Source: Pacificimonas flava (GTDB taxonomy: Bacteria; Pseudomonadota; Alphaproteobacteria; Sphingomonadales; Sphingomonadaceae). From it: a DNA stretch of 64,000 bases. The stretch is taken from contig NZ_AMRV01000009.1 of assembly GCF_000342165.1 (NCBI RefSeq), positions 1-64,000 of the forward strand, read 5' to 3'. Position numbers and translations under genes: made by a program. The notes beneath the pieces are model-generated. The model worked only from the letters and a program-made list of their open reading frames with translations. It had not been told where the DNA came from and searched no databases. This document shows positions 35,586 to 43,994 of the stretch, in pieces. The number at the start of each line of letters is the position of its first letter. Position 1 is the stretch's first letter.

Positions 35586-37733
35586 TTAGAAACTGAGACG
35601 CGCGCTGAGCCTGAAATCGCGCCCCGCGAGCGGGACAAAATCCTTGGTGGCGCTTGCGTGGCGGCGGCCCTCCTCGTCGAAGATGTTCCGAACCTGCGCA
35701 AGCAGCGTCACATTGTTGTCGTCGAAGGGCTCCCACGACAGGGACGCGTTGACGAACATGAAATCGTCGGTCGGCGTTTCGTACGTGGCGATCTTGTCCT
35801 GCTCTGCCGTGTAGGCAAGCTCGACCCGGCCGCCGACCGGTCCGGTCTCCCCCTCCAGCGCAGCGTAGAGGCTGAGCGGCGGGATCAGCGGCAGGTTCGA
35901 ATCGTCGTCGAGCCGAGCGCGCACATAATCGGCGCGCAGGTCCGCGCCGATCCGCGTGTCGCCCTGCTGATAGAGCGGAACGAGGGCCTGCGCCTCGAAC
36001 CCGTAATAGCGCGCATCGTCCTGCAGAAAGGCGTAGACGGGAAGCTCGTCCTGCTCTTCGCCCGTGGCGGCGAGATAGATGTAGTCGTCGAACCACTGCG
36101 CATAGGCGGCGAGATTGAAGGAAATGTCGCCCACGTCGCCCCGCGCGAAGATTTCCGCCCCCCAAGCCTTTTCCGTGTCGAGATCGACGTCGCCGATTTC
36201 ATATTGCTGCGTTGCAATGTGCGGACCATCGGAGAACAGCTCCTCGCCCGCCGGCGCGCGCTCGACGCGCGAACCCGTTACGCCGAGCCGTAGCCCGTCG
36301 ACGGGACGATAGACGGCGCTGAGCGCACCGGAGAAAGCATCGAAGTTGCGATCGACCTGAAGCGTATCGGCCGAAGCCTCGGTATGTTCGTAGCGGCCAC
36401 CCGCCTCGAACGTCAGAGGACCGGAGCCGAATTCCTGCAGCGTAAACAGCGAATATTGCGCTGTCTCGTTGGGCGCGACGAACGCCTCCTCGCCGACCGC
36501 TGCGAAATCACGGTAATAGGCCTGTCCGCCGAAACTGCCGCGCCACGCCTCGGTATCCTGCTGGGTGAAGACGAGGCGGCCCTCATACCCCTCGACGTCG
36601 AAAACGGTGCCGACCTCCTCGCCCTCGAATTCGGTATGGGTGTAATCGGAATAGCCGAGGCGAAAGTCCACACGGTCGATGATGCCGCCGAAGCCCAGAC
36701 CGCCACGCACGTCGGCGCGGGTCTGCTTCAGGCCGATCGAGACGCCCTCCTCGCCGTGCTCATGTCCCTCTTCGCCCTCATGGTCGTGATCCTCGCCCTC
36801 TTCCTCTTCGCCGTGGTGATGATGACCGCCGCCGGGACGCAGCGGCACGCCGTAATCCGTGTCGTAGCGGCTGACGGAGAAGCCGAGGAAATCGACATCG
36901 TCGCCGATCAGGACGCCGCCGCCATAGCTGTAGGTTTCCGTTGCGCTGTCCGGCAGCACGCCGCGCTGGTTCGCCGCCTCCTGCAACTCCTCGGCTTCCT
37001 CGGTGTGGCCCTCCTCTGCTTCCTCCGCCGCATCGGCGAGAATATCGGCGCGGAGCTGCGGAGAGGCGACGTAACCGGGGATTTCGAGATCGTCCGTCGT
37101 GCGGTAGGACGCGTCAAAGTGCACCGCCACCATGTCGGAGGCGCGCAGATCGACGGACCCGCCGATCTCTCGCCGGTCGTCGACCGTCCCGACACCCGCA
37201 ATGGCGTCCACATGGACTGGCTCGTCCGGGATCGACCGCGGAATGCGCTTGTCGATCAGATTGACCGCGCCGCCAATAGCCTGGCTGCCGTAAAGAAGGA
37301 CGGCCGGTCCGCGCAGCACCTCGATCCGCTCCGTCGTCAGCGGATCGAGGCTGACCGCGTGGTCGGAGGATGTGTTGGACGCGTCGAGATTGCCCAGCCC
37401 GTCGGTCAGGATCTTCACCCGCTCGCCCGAAAAGCCGCGAAGGACGGGCCGGGATGCGCCGGGCGAAAAGCTGGTCGCGCTGACGCCGGGAAGGTCCGCA
37501 AGGATATCGCCGACCTGCCCCGCCATGTTCCGCTGCAACTCGTCCCCCTCCACAACCGAGGTGCCGGCAAGAATGTCGAGCTCCCCAACCCCCTCGGCCG
37601 TGATGGTGATGGTGCGCGGGGTGTTGTGAAAATCGTCGGCCGCGTCCGAGGCTGCCTGCTGGGCCGATACCGGGGCAGACGGCAGAGCGATCGCTGAAAC
37701 CGAAGCGAGCAGCGGCAGGACAATCTTGCGCAT
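35586..37733 (-). CDS. TonB-dependent receptor with histidine-rich loop (ZnuD-like)
   Basis: A 715-residue outer-membrane receptor. A signal peptide (MRKIVLPLLASVSAIALP, cleaved near VSAQQ) precedes the plug domain (VGDILADLPGVSATSF, RPVLRGFSGERVKILTDGL, IEVLRGPAVLLYGSQAIGGAVNLID) and a 22-strand barrel that ends in a terminal Phe (ARLSF). A loop near residue 300 reads HHHHGEEEEGEDHDHEGEEGH, a metal-binding tract like that of the zinc receptor ZnuD, so zinc or another divalent metal is the likely cargo. ATG at 37733 is used because it starts the signal peptide. A palindrome lies 39 bases upstream. Confidence 0.88.
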   Translation of the reverse strand: MRKIVLPLLASVSAIALPSAPVSAQQAASDAADDFHNTPRTITITAEGVGELDILAGTSVVEGDELQRNMAGQVGDILADLPGVSATSFSPGASRPVLRGFSGERVKILTDGLGNLDASNTSSDHAVSLDPLTTERIEVLRGPAVLLYGSQAIGGAVNLIDKRIPRSIPDEPVHVDAIAGVGTVDDRREIGGSVDLRASDMVAVHFDASYRTTDDLEIPGYVASPQLRADILADAAEEAEEGHTEEAEELQEAANQRGVLPDSATETYSYGGGVLIGDDVDFLGFSVSRYDTDYGVPLRPGGGHHHHGEEEEGEDHDHEGEEGHEHGEEGVSIGLKQTRADVRGGLGFGGIIDRVDFRLGYSDYTHTEFEGEEVGTVFDVEGYEGRLVFTQQDTEAWRGSFGGQAYYRDFAAVGEEAFVAPNETAQYSLFTLQEFGSGPLTFEAGGRYEHTEASADTLQVDRNFDAFSGALSAVYRPVDGLRLGVTGSRVERAPAGEELFSDGPHIATQQYEIGDVDLDTEKAWGAEIFARGDVGDISFNLAAYAQWFDDYIYLAATGEEQDELPVYAFLQDDARYYGFEAQALVPLYQQGDTRIGADLRADYVRARLDDDSNLPLIPPLSLYAALEGETGPVGGRVELAYTAEQDKIATYETPTDDFMFVNASLSWEPFDDNNVTLLAQVRNIFDEEGRRHASATKDFVPLAGRDFRLSARLSF

Positions 37734-37771
37734 GTTTGGGGAACCTTTTTCGGGAACTGTCGTTGAGATCA

Positions 37772-37790
37772 TATGTGATGTTGTCACATA
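37772..37790. promoter_or_regulatory. Palindromic operator candidate between the receptor and ppa
   Basis: TATGTGA at 37772-37778 and TCACATA at 37784-37790 are perfect 7-base arms around a 5-base centre. It sits 39 bases before the receptor start and 60 before ppa. AT-rich palindromes of about this size are typical of Fur/Zur-family operators, and the receptor has a histidine-rich loop, so Zur control is a reasonable guess; the sequence itself does not match a fixed Zur consensus I can verify. Confidence 0.45.
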
Positions 37791-37849
37791 GCATGCAGAA
37801 ATTCTGCTGCGGTGCAACACCTCTCTTTTCACGACAAGACCCGGCGTTT

Positions 37850-38401
37850 ATGAGCGCCCCCATGGACATCAGCAAAATCCCGACCGGGACCAATCCGCCC
37901 GACGACGTCAACGTCATCATCGAGGTGCCCGTCGGCGGCGAGCCGGTGAAGTACGAGTTCGACAAGGACTCCGGCGCGCTGTTCGTCGACCGCATCCTGC
38001 ATACGCCGATGCGCTATCCGACGAATTACGGCTTCATTCCGCATACGCTGTCGCCGGACGGCGATCCGCTGGATGCGATGGTGGTCGCCCGCTCGCCGTT
38101 CATCCCCGGCTCGGTCGTGCGCTGCCGTCCGATCGCCGTGCTGATGCTGGAGGACGAGATGGGCGGCGACGAAAAGGTTCTGGTCGTCCCCGTCGACACC
38201 ACCTTCCCCTATTACAACCGCGTCGGCGAGCGTAGCGATCTGCCGCACATCGTGATGCAGCAGATCGAGCATTTCTTTACGCACTACAAGGACCTGGAGT
38301 CCGAAAAGTGGGTGCGCGTCGGCAAGTGGGAAGACCGTCAGAACGCGCAGCGGATCATCATGGAATCGATCGAGCGCGCCGAGAACACGAAAAAGGGCTG
38401 A
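37850..38401 (+). CDS. ppa: Inorganic pyrophosphatase (family I)
   Basis: A 183-residue soluble pyrophosphatase hydrolysing PPi from biosynthetic reactions. IEVPVGGEPVKYEFDK, FVDRILHTPMRYPTNYGFIP, the metal-binding DGDPLDAMVV signature, and the C-terminal HFFTHYKDLE are all present. ATG 37850 and ATG 37862 are both possible; homologues start near the second, so the first few residues (MSAP) are uncertain. Divergent from the receptor gene and followed by the hairpin of the M61 gene. Confidence 0.95.
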   Translation: MSAPMDISKIPTGTNPPDDVNVIIEVPVGGEPVKYEFDKDSGALFVDRILHTPMRYPTNYGFIPHTLSPDGDPLDAMVVARSPFIPGSVVRCRPIAVLMLEDEMGGDEKVLVVPVDTTFPYYNRVGERSDLPHIVMQQIEHFFTHYKDLESEKWVRVGKWEDRQNAQRIIMESIERAENTKKG

Positions 38402-38409
38402 CGCGCCTC

Positions 38410-38470
38410 CCCCCTCGTCAAACGCGTCGCGGCTGGCCATAAGGCCGGCTTCGGTTTCGTTACGAGGGGG
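38410..38470 (+). promoter_or_regulatory. Long-range hairpin covering the M61 peptidase ribosome-binding site
   Basis: CCCCCTCGT at 38410-38418 pairs perfectly with ACGAGGGGG at 38462-38470, and GGCC-ATAA-GGCC lies between. The right arm is the GAGGGGG ribosome-binding site of the following TTG start at 38472. Pairing would block translation. As it lies directly after ppa, it might also act as a weak barrier to read-through. Confidence 0.5.
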
Positions 38471-38471
38471 A

Positions 38472-40439
38472 TTGTCCTTGCCATTGAATATTGTCCGTTT
38501 CGCCGCCGGTACGGCGCTGGCGGCGCTGAGCGCCATCCTGCCCGCCCTGGCGCCGGCCACTGCGCAGGTGCAGACGGAGGTTCCCGGTCTCAGCCTGCCC
38601 ACCGAACCCGCCTATGTGCACGAGCGCATGCCCGCCCGGGACGTTCCCTATCCCGGCACGATCCGGCTGAAGGTGGACGCCACGGATACGGCGCGCCGCA
38701 TCTTCAAGGTCGAGGAAGTGATTCCCGTGGCGGGACCCGGACCGCTGGTCCTGCGCCTGCCGGAATGGCTGCCCGGCAAACATGCCGCGCGCGGCGCGAT
38801 CAATCATGTGGCAGGCATCCGTTTTTCCGCAAATGGCGAGACCCTACCGTGGAAACGCGACCCGCTGGACGTCTATTCCTTTCAGGTGGACGTACCGGCA
38901 GGCGTCGAGGAGATCACGGCGCGCTTCGATCATCTGACGCCGACCGAGCCGGATCAGGGGCGGATCGTGGTGACGCCAGCAATGCTGAACCTGCAATGGG
39001 AAGCGGTCGCCCTGTATCCCGCCGGCCATTATGTGCGCCAGATCCGGATTCAGCCCTCGGTGACGCTGCCGGAGGGCTGGACCGGCGTCGCGGCGCTGGA
39101 CGGCGAGCAGAAACGCGGCAGCACGATCACCTACGGCGTCACGGATTTCGAAACGCTGGTGGATAGCCCCATGTTTGCCGGCGCGCATTACCGGGAATGG
39201 GATCTGGGACAGAATATCGACCTCAACGTCTTCGCGGACGAGGAAGGCGATCTTGCCGCGACCGATGAACAGATTGAGGCACATCGGAAGCTGGCCGAGC
39301 AGGCCGTGAAACTTTACGGCGCGCGGCACTACGACCGCTACGAATTCCTGGTCGCCCTCACCGACGAAATGGGCGGCATCGGCCTGGAACATCATCGGTC
39401 GAGCGAAAACGCCTTCCCCCGCTATCTTTTCACCGATTGGGAAAAGTCCCGTCCGAACCGGGGGCTACTGCCGCACGAGCTGAATCACAGCTGGAACGGC
39501 AAGTTCCGCCGCGGCGCGGATCTGTGGACGCCCGATTACCGGACGCCGATGCAGGATTCGCTGCTTTGGGTCTATGAGGGGCAGACCAGCTTCTGGGACA
39601 ATGTTCTGGGCGTCCGCTCCGGTCTGCTGCCGAAGGACATCGTGCTGGGCGATCTGGCCGAGACGGCGGCCTATTATGACAGCCTGCCCGGCCGGGCCTG
39701 GCGACCGCTGGTCGATACCACCAACGATCCCATCATCAACGCGCGGCGGCCGCAGGCCTTTCGCACCTGGCAGCGCAGCGAGGATTATTACAGCGAGGGG
39801 GCGCTGATCTGGCTGGAGGCGGACATGCTGATCCGCACGGAAACGGGGGGCCGAAAATCGCTCGCGGACTTCGCGCGCGCCTTCTTCGGTATGCGGGACG
39901 GCGACTGGGGCACGGTCACCTATACGTTCGAGGATGTCGTAAGCGCGCTCAACGCGGTTCACCCCTATGATTGGCAGGAGTTTCTCGACAGCCGCGTGAA
40001 CGGCCTGACCACGAACCCGTCACGCGGCATCACCATGGGGGGTTATGAACTCGTCTGGAAGGACGAACCCAATGTCTTTGCAAAGGCCAACATGGTCCGG
40101 CGCAGCAATCTCGACCTCAGCTATTCTCTGGGCGGCACGGTGGACGAGAACGGCGAGTTGACGGCTGTCGTCTGGGACGGGCCGCTGTTCGCGGAAGGCG
40201 TCGTTTCAGGATCGCGGATCGTTGCCGTCAACGGCAGCGCCTATGAGGACGACGCGCTGAAACAGGCAATCACGGCCGCGTCGGGCGAGAACGGAACGCC
40301 GCTGGAACTGCTGATCCAGGATGGGGATCGCTACCGCACCGTCACCCCCAATTGGACGGGCGGCCTGCGCTATCCGCATCTGGAGCGCGCCGGCAGCGGA
40401 CAAGCCCCGCTCGACCGGTTGCTGGAACCGTTGAAATAG
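38472..40439 (+). CDS. M61-family metallopeptidase with PDZ-like C-terminus
   Basis: A 655-residue exported peptidase of family M61 (glycyl aminopeptidase-like). Signal peptide to about residue 32 (ALAPATAQVQ), an N-terminal beta-sandwich domain (about 50-210), then a catalytic domain with GIGLEHHRSS and LLPHELNHSWNGKFRRGADLW, which holds the HExxH zinc motif, and a downstream SEGALIWLEADMLIR segment. The last 120 residues read like a PDZ domain (SGSRIVAVNGSAYEDDALK). The only suitable start is TTG at 38472 with AGGGGG adjacent; it is masked by a hairpin. Confidence 0.85.
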   Translation: MSLPLNIVRFAAGTALAALSAILPALAPATAQVQTEVPGLSLPTEPAYVHERMPARDVPYPGTIRLKVDATDTARRIFKVEEVIPVAGPGPLVLRLPEWLPGKHAARGAINHVAGIRFSANGETLPWKRDPLDVYSFQVDVPAGVEEITARFDHLTPTEPDQGRIVVTPAMLNLQWEAVALYPAGHYVRQIRIQPSVTLPEGWTGVAALDGEQKRGSTITYGVTDFETLVDSPMFAGAHYREWDLGQNIDLNVFADEEGDLAATDEQIEAHRKLAEQAVKLYGARHYDRYEFLVALTDEMGGIGLEHHRSSENAFPRYLFTDWEKSRPNRGLLPHELNHSWNGKFRRGADLWTPDYRTPMQDSLLWVYEGQTSFWDNVLGVRSGLLPKDIVLGDLAETAAYYDSLPGRAWRPLVDTTNDPIINARRPQAFRTWQRSEDYYSEGALIWLEADMLIRTETGGRKSLADFARAFFGMRDGDWGTVTYTFEDVVSALNAVHPYDWQEFLDSRVNGLTTNPSRGITMGGYELVWKDEPNVFAKANMVRRSNLDLSYSLGGTVDENGELTAVVWDGPLFAEGVVSGSRIVAVNGSAYEDDALKQAITAASGENGTPLELLIQDGDRYRTVTPNWTGGLRYPHLERAGSGQAPLDRLLEPLK

Positions 40440-40442
40440 GGG

Positions 40443-40508
40443 TCAGGACACCAGACAAGCAAGTGAGGGGCCGAGGGCGATCAGCGTTATGAGAAGGGTG
40501 CGCAGCAT
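40443..40508 (-). CDS. Possible 21-residue hydrophobic small protein
   Basis: The gap between the M61 gene and the convergent transporter contains a short frame that reads MLRTLLITLIALGPSLACLVS. It resembles a membrane peptide or a minimal lipoprotein with an L-x-C motif (LAC). A GGAGGGGG tract lies 17 or so bases upstream, which is rather far for an SD. It could be an entericidin-like small lipoprotein or a chance frame; a comparison in related genomes would decide. Confidence 0.25.
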   Translation of the reverse strand: MLRTLLITLIALGPSLACLVS

Positions 40509-40567
40509 GCCGGGTACGCTGCGCCCCCTCCTCTTAACAAACCCCTAAAGGCGCACCGTTCCGGCGT

Positions 40568-41572
40568 TCAGGCCGTCGGCGCGTTCTTCGCGATCCCGCG
40601 GGGACGTCGCCCCCGAAAGACGATACCGATGAAAAGGCCCGTTACGATCAGCGCGCCGCCTGCCAGTTTCCAAAGGGGCAGAGGCTCACCAAGCACCAGC
40701 GTGGACGTACCGAGGCCGAAGACCGGAACGAGAAGGGCGAGCGGCGCCACCTGGGCGGCCGGGTGACGGGCCAGCAGCCAACCCCAGACACTGTAACCGA
40801 ACATGGTGTTGCCGATCGCCTGCCACAGGACCGCCGCCCAGGTGCCGATGCCGGCGGCCGCTATGCTCTGAAGCATGACCGGCGCGCCCTCGAACAGCCA
40901 AGCCAGTGCGAAAAGGACGGGCACGGGGAACAGGCTCGACCAAACGACATAGGGCAGCATGCTGACGGTCCCGGCGGCCCGCGCGGTCATATTTCCGCCC
41001 GCCCAGGACATCGCCGCCAGAATGACGAGCGCGAGGCCGAGCGGCGTCGCACTGCCGCCGGCACTGACGCCGATCAGCACGAGGCCCGCCGCCGCCAGCA
41101 GCACGGCACCGATCTGCAGTGCGCTAATGCGCTCCTTCATGATCAGCACCGAGAGCCCGATCGTGAAGAAGACCTGTACCTGCACGATCAGCGAGGCGAG
41201 ACCGGGCGTGATATCGCTGCGCATGGCGAGAAAGAGCAGCCCGAACTGCCCGACGCCGATCAGCAGGCCGTAAACGGCCAGATTCCTCCATGACACGCGC
41301 GGTCGCGGCAGGACGAGCGCAAGCGGCAGGAAGGCGAAGGTAAATCGCAGCGCCGCAAAGGTCAGCGGCGGCAGGTCGGCAAGGGCAAGCTTAATGACGA
41401 CGAAATTGCTGCCCCAGATCGCCATGACCAGCACGGCAAAGAAGAGATGCAGCGGCGGAAGTCCGGACGGCGGAGGCACGGACGGCGGAGGCACGGACGG
41501 CGGAGGTCCGGACGACGGTTCTTTTGCGCCGCTGCTGGATTGAACAGGGGCGGCCGCCCCCTGGCCGTTCAC
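40568..41572 (-). CDS. EamA/DMT-family transporter
   Basis: A 334-residue inner-membrane protein with ten hydrophobic segments in two EamA repeats ([20 protein letters not shown] and IALGNTMF-like [23 protein letters not shown]). Such drug/metabolite transporters move amino acids, nucleotides or related compounds; substrate unknown. GTG at 41572 overlaps the ispG stop by 4 bases (GTGA), which supports it as the start. It gives an unusual 45-residue proline-rich N-terminus with three PPPSV-type repeats encoded by a 15-base tandem repeat (about 41463-41510). A later start inside the first helix would be too short. Confidence 0.82.
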   Translation of the reverse strand: MNGQGAAAPVQSSSGAKEPSSGPPPSVPPPSVPPPSGLPPLHLFFAVLVMAIWGSNFVVIKLALADLPPLTFAALRFTFAFLPLALVLPRPRVSWRNLAVYGLLIGVGQFGLLFLAMRSDITPGLASLIVQVQVFFTIGLSVLIMKERISALQIGAVLLAAAGLVLIGVSAGGSATPLGLALVILAAMSWAGGNMTARAAGTVSMLPYVVWSSLFPVPVLFALAWLFEGAPVMLQSIAAAGIGTWAAVLWQAIGNTMFGYSVWGWLLARHPAAQVAPLALLVPVFGLGTSTLVLGEPLPLWKLAGGALIVTGLFIGIVFRGRRPRGIAKNAPTA

Positions 41573-42699
41573 TCCGCAGCTTGTGCGGACGCGGCGTCCG
41601 TCGATGCGGCCTCGATCTCCGCCGCCTTTGTCTCCACCAGCTTCACGATATGTTCGATCATGTCCGCATCCTCGACATGATGGTCCGTGACGCCGGACAG
41701 GTAGACCATGTGCTTGCCGCGCCCGCCGCCCGTCAGGCCGATATCGGTCTCCCGCGCTTCGCCGGGACCGTTGACGACACAGCCCAGCACGCTGAGCGAC
41801 ATGGGCGTCTTGATATGATCCAGCCGGGCCTCCAGCGTTTCCACGGTGCGGATGACATCGAAGCCCTGCCGCGCGCAGGAGGGGCAAGACACGACGCGAA
41901 CGCCGCGCGTGCGCAGGCCCAGCGCCTTCAGGATTTCGAACCCGACCTTCACCTCCTGCACAGGATCGGCGCTGAGGCTGACGCGAAGCGTGTCGCCAAT
42001 GCCGTACCAAAGGAGATTGCCGATCCCGAGCGCGGATTTGACAGTGCCGCCTATGAGGCCGCCGGCTTCGGTGATGCCCAGGTGCAGCGGACAGTCGACT
42101 GCCTCCGCCAGCTGCTGATACGCAGCGACCGCCAGAAAGACATCGGACGCCTTCACCGCGACCTTGAACTCGTGGAAGTCGTGATCCTGCAGCAGCTTGA
42201 TGTGATCGAGCGCGGATTCGACCAGCGCTTCCGGACAGGGCTCCCCGTATTTTTCGAGGAGGTCGCGTTCGAGACTGCCGGCGTTGACGCCAATGCGGAT
42301 CGAGCAGCCATTCGCCTTTGCCGCGCGCACGACCTCCGCAACCCGCTCCGACGATCCGATATTGCCGGGGTTGATGCGCAGGCACGCCGCGCCCGCGTCG
42401 GCCGCCTCCAGCGCGCGCTTGTAGTGAAAGTGAATGTCGGCGACGAGCGGCACCTGCGCCGCCCTGGCGATCAGCCGGAATGCCTTCGTCGAGTCCTCAT
42501 CCGGGCAGGACACGCGGACGATATCGGCGCCCACATCCTCGCAGGCGCGAATCTGGTCGATCGTCGCGCGCGCGTCGGAGGTCGGCGTGTTCGTCATCGT
42601 CTGCACACTGATCGGCGCATCGCCGCCGACCGGTACGTTGCCGACCATGATCTGACGGGACTTGCGGCGCTCAATATCGCGCCACGGGCGGACTGACAT
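41569..42699 (-). CDS. ispG: 4-hydroxy-3-methylbut-2-en-1-yl diphosphate synthase IspG
   Basis: A 376-residue [4Fe-4S] enzyme (GcpE) that makes HMBPP in the MEP isoprenoid pathway. [39 protein letters not shown] is the usual N-terminus, LVADIHFHY and [15 protein letters not shown] are substrate motifs, and [13 protein letters not shown] plus [17 protein letters not shown] carry the cluster Cys residues. ATG at 42699 has GGGAAACG upstream. Its stop overlaps the transporter start. Confidence 0.96.
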   Translation of the reverse strand: MSVRPWRDIERRKSRQIMVGNVPVGGDAPISVQTMTNTPTSDARATIDQIRACEDVGADIVRVSCPDEDSTKAFRLIARAAQVPLVADIHFHYKRALEAADAGAACLRINPGNIGSSERVAEVVRAAKANGCSIRIGVNAGSLERDLLEKYGEPCPEALVESALDHIKLLQDHDFHEFKVAVKASDVFLAVAAYQQLAEAVDCPLHLGITEAGGLIGGTVKSALGIGNLLWYGIGDTLRVSLSADPVQEVKVGFEILKALGLRTRGVRVVSCPSCARQGFDVIRTVETLEARLDHIKTPMSLSVLGCVVNGPGEARETDIGLTGGGRGKHMVYLSGVTDHHVEDADMIEHIVKLVETKAAEIEAASTDAASAQAAE

Positions 42700-42786
42700 G
42701 ATCGTTTCCCGGTAAGGTTCGCGGAGCCGCCGATATAGCGATGCGGACAGCCGAAGGTAAGGGTCGGCAGGCACCCTGCCCCGGCG

Positions 42787-43272
42787 TTAAAGCGTTCGCG
42801 TCATGCAAAGGGAGAAGGGATCGTCGGTATAATCGGCGAAGGGCGGGCACGGCGCGAAGCCATGTTTGCGGTAGAGCGCGTGTGCGGCATGGAAGGGTTC
42901 CGGCCTGCCCGTTTCCAGGCTGAGGCGGCGATAAGCGCGCGCCCTGCCCTCAGCGATCAGATGCCGAAGCATCGCGTCGCCGACCCCCCGGCGCAGATGG
43001 GCAGGGGCGGTGCGCATCGCCTTCAATTCACCATGATGGCTGTCCAGACGCTTCAGCGCGCCGCAACCGGCCAGTTCGCCGGAAATCCAGACGGAATAGA
43101 AGGTCACGTCCTCCCCGCGCAGCGTCTCCGGCGCGAGACTGTGCACGTTGCCCGGTGGCGAATGGCGGTGCATTTCCTGCAGGTGATACCGCAGCAGCGA
43201 CAAGATGCCCGGCCCGATCAGGTCGTCCTGCCGAATGTCGAACGACACGGTGCGCGAGTTCTCTCCGGTCAC
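42787..43272 (-). CDS. GNAT-family N-acetyltransferase
   Basis: A 161-residue Gcn5-related acetyltransferase. FYSVWISGELAGCGALKRLDSHHGELKAMRTAPAHLRRGVGDAML contains the acetyl-CoA loop (RRGVGDAM) and YRKHGFAPCPPFADY is the usual end of the fold. The substrate is unknown. GTG at 43272, with AGGGGG upstream, is chosen over an ATG at 43362 because the pal terminator at 43319-43348 would otherwise lie inside the gene. Confidence 0.75.
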   Translation of the reverse strand: MTGENSRTVSFDIRQDDLIGPGILSLLRYHLQEMHRHSPPGNVHSLAPETLRGEDVTFYSVWISGELAGCGALKRLDSHHGELKAMRTAPAHLRRGVGDAMLRHLIAEGRARAYRRLSLETGRPEPFHAAHALYRKHGFAPCPPFADYTDDPFSLCMTRTL

Positions 43273-43318
43273 GCCAGAACCCCCTGCCGGCGCCGACAGG
43301 GCAACATCAGCAAACGGA

Positions 43319-43348
43319 AAAGGGGCCGCCCGCGAAGGCGACCCCTTT
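43319..43348 (-). terminator. Terminator of the tol-pal operon
   Basis: AAAGGGG at 43319-43325 pairs with CCCCTTT at 43342-43348 with an inner CGCC/GGCG stem; on the minus strand the stem is followed by TTTTCC. It lies 26 bases past the pal stop. Confidence 0.6.
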
Positions 43349-43373
43349 CCAATACGGCTCAATCGCCAATCGC

Positions 43374-43919
43374 TCAGCTGGCAGCCGCGCCCGAAAGCAC
43401 CGTCACAGCACGGCGATTCTGCGCATAGGCGGACTCGGAGGAACCCTCGACCGCCGGACGCTCCTTGCCGTAGCTGACCGTCGTGATGCGGCCGGCCGGC
43501 ACGCCCTGCTGCTGCAGGTAGGTCGCGGCGGCATTGGCGCGCCGCTCACCCAGGGCCAGGTTGTATTCGCGGGTGCCGCGCTCGTCGGCATGACCCTCGA
43601 CCGTAATGCTGACGTTCGAATATTGCTGCAGCCACGCGGCCTGACGGTCCAGCGTGTCGCGCCCCTCGGCATCCAGCGAGGACGAATCATAGGCGAAGAA
43701 GACGCGGTCCGAACCGGCCTGACGCTTGAAATCCTCGATGCTGCCCGGAACGACCGTGTTCGATACCGAGCTCGACGGCGCGGGCGTCGGCGGCGGCGCG
43801 GGTGTTTCGGTCGGCTGCTGCGGCGGCGGGGGCGGCGGCAGTTCTTCCTCGTTCTTGGAGCAAGCCGCCGCAGTGATCAGAAGACCAACGGCGAGACTTT
43901 TCGAAAAAGCACCTTTCAT
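43374..43919 (-). CDS. pal: Peptidoglycan-associated lipoprotein Pal
   Basis: A 181-residue outer-membrane lipoprotein. The signal ends LLITAAACSKNEEE, giving the lipidated Cys near residue 20. A Pro/Gln-rich linker follows and then the OmpA-like peptidoglycan-binding domain with RVFFAYDSSSLDAEGRDTL and VEGHADERGTREYNLALGERRANAAATYL. It anchors the outer membrane to peptidoglycan and moves to the septum through TolB. AAGGA is 8 bases upstream of the ATG; the longer ORF from 43934 is unlikely. Confidence 0.96.
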   Translation of the reverse strand: MKGAFSKSLAVGLLITAAACSKNEEELPPPPPPQQPTETPAPPPTPAPSSSVSNTVVPGSIEDFKRQAGSDRVFFAYDSSSLDAEGRDTLDRQAAWLQQYSNVSITVEGHADERGTREYNLALGERRANAAATYLQQQGVPAGRITTVSYGKERPAVEGSSESAYAQNRRAVTVLSGAAAS

Positions 43920-43994
43920 TCTACCATCCTTCATTGAGGGGTTTTATTATTAACTGCGGCAACAACTGAACGGCCGTTTCGTTCCTATAACCCC

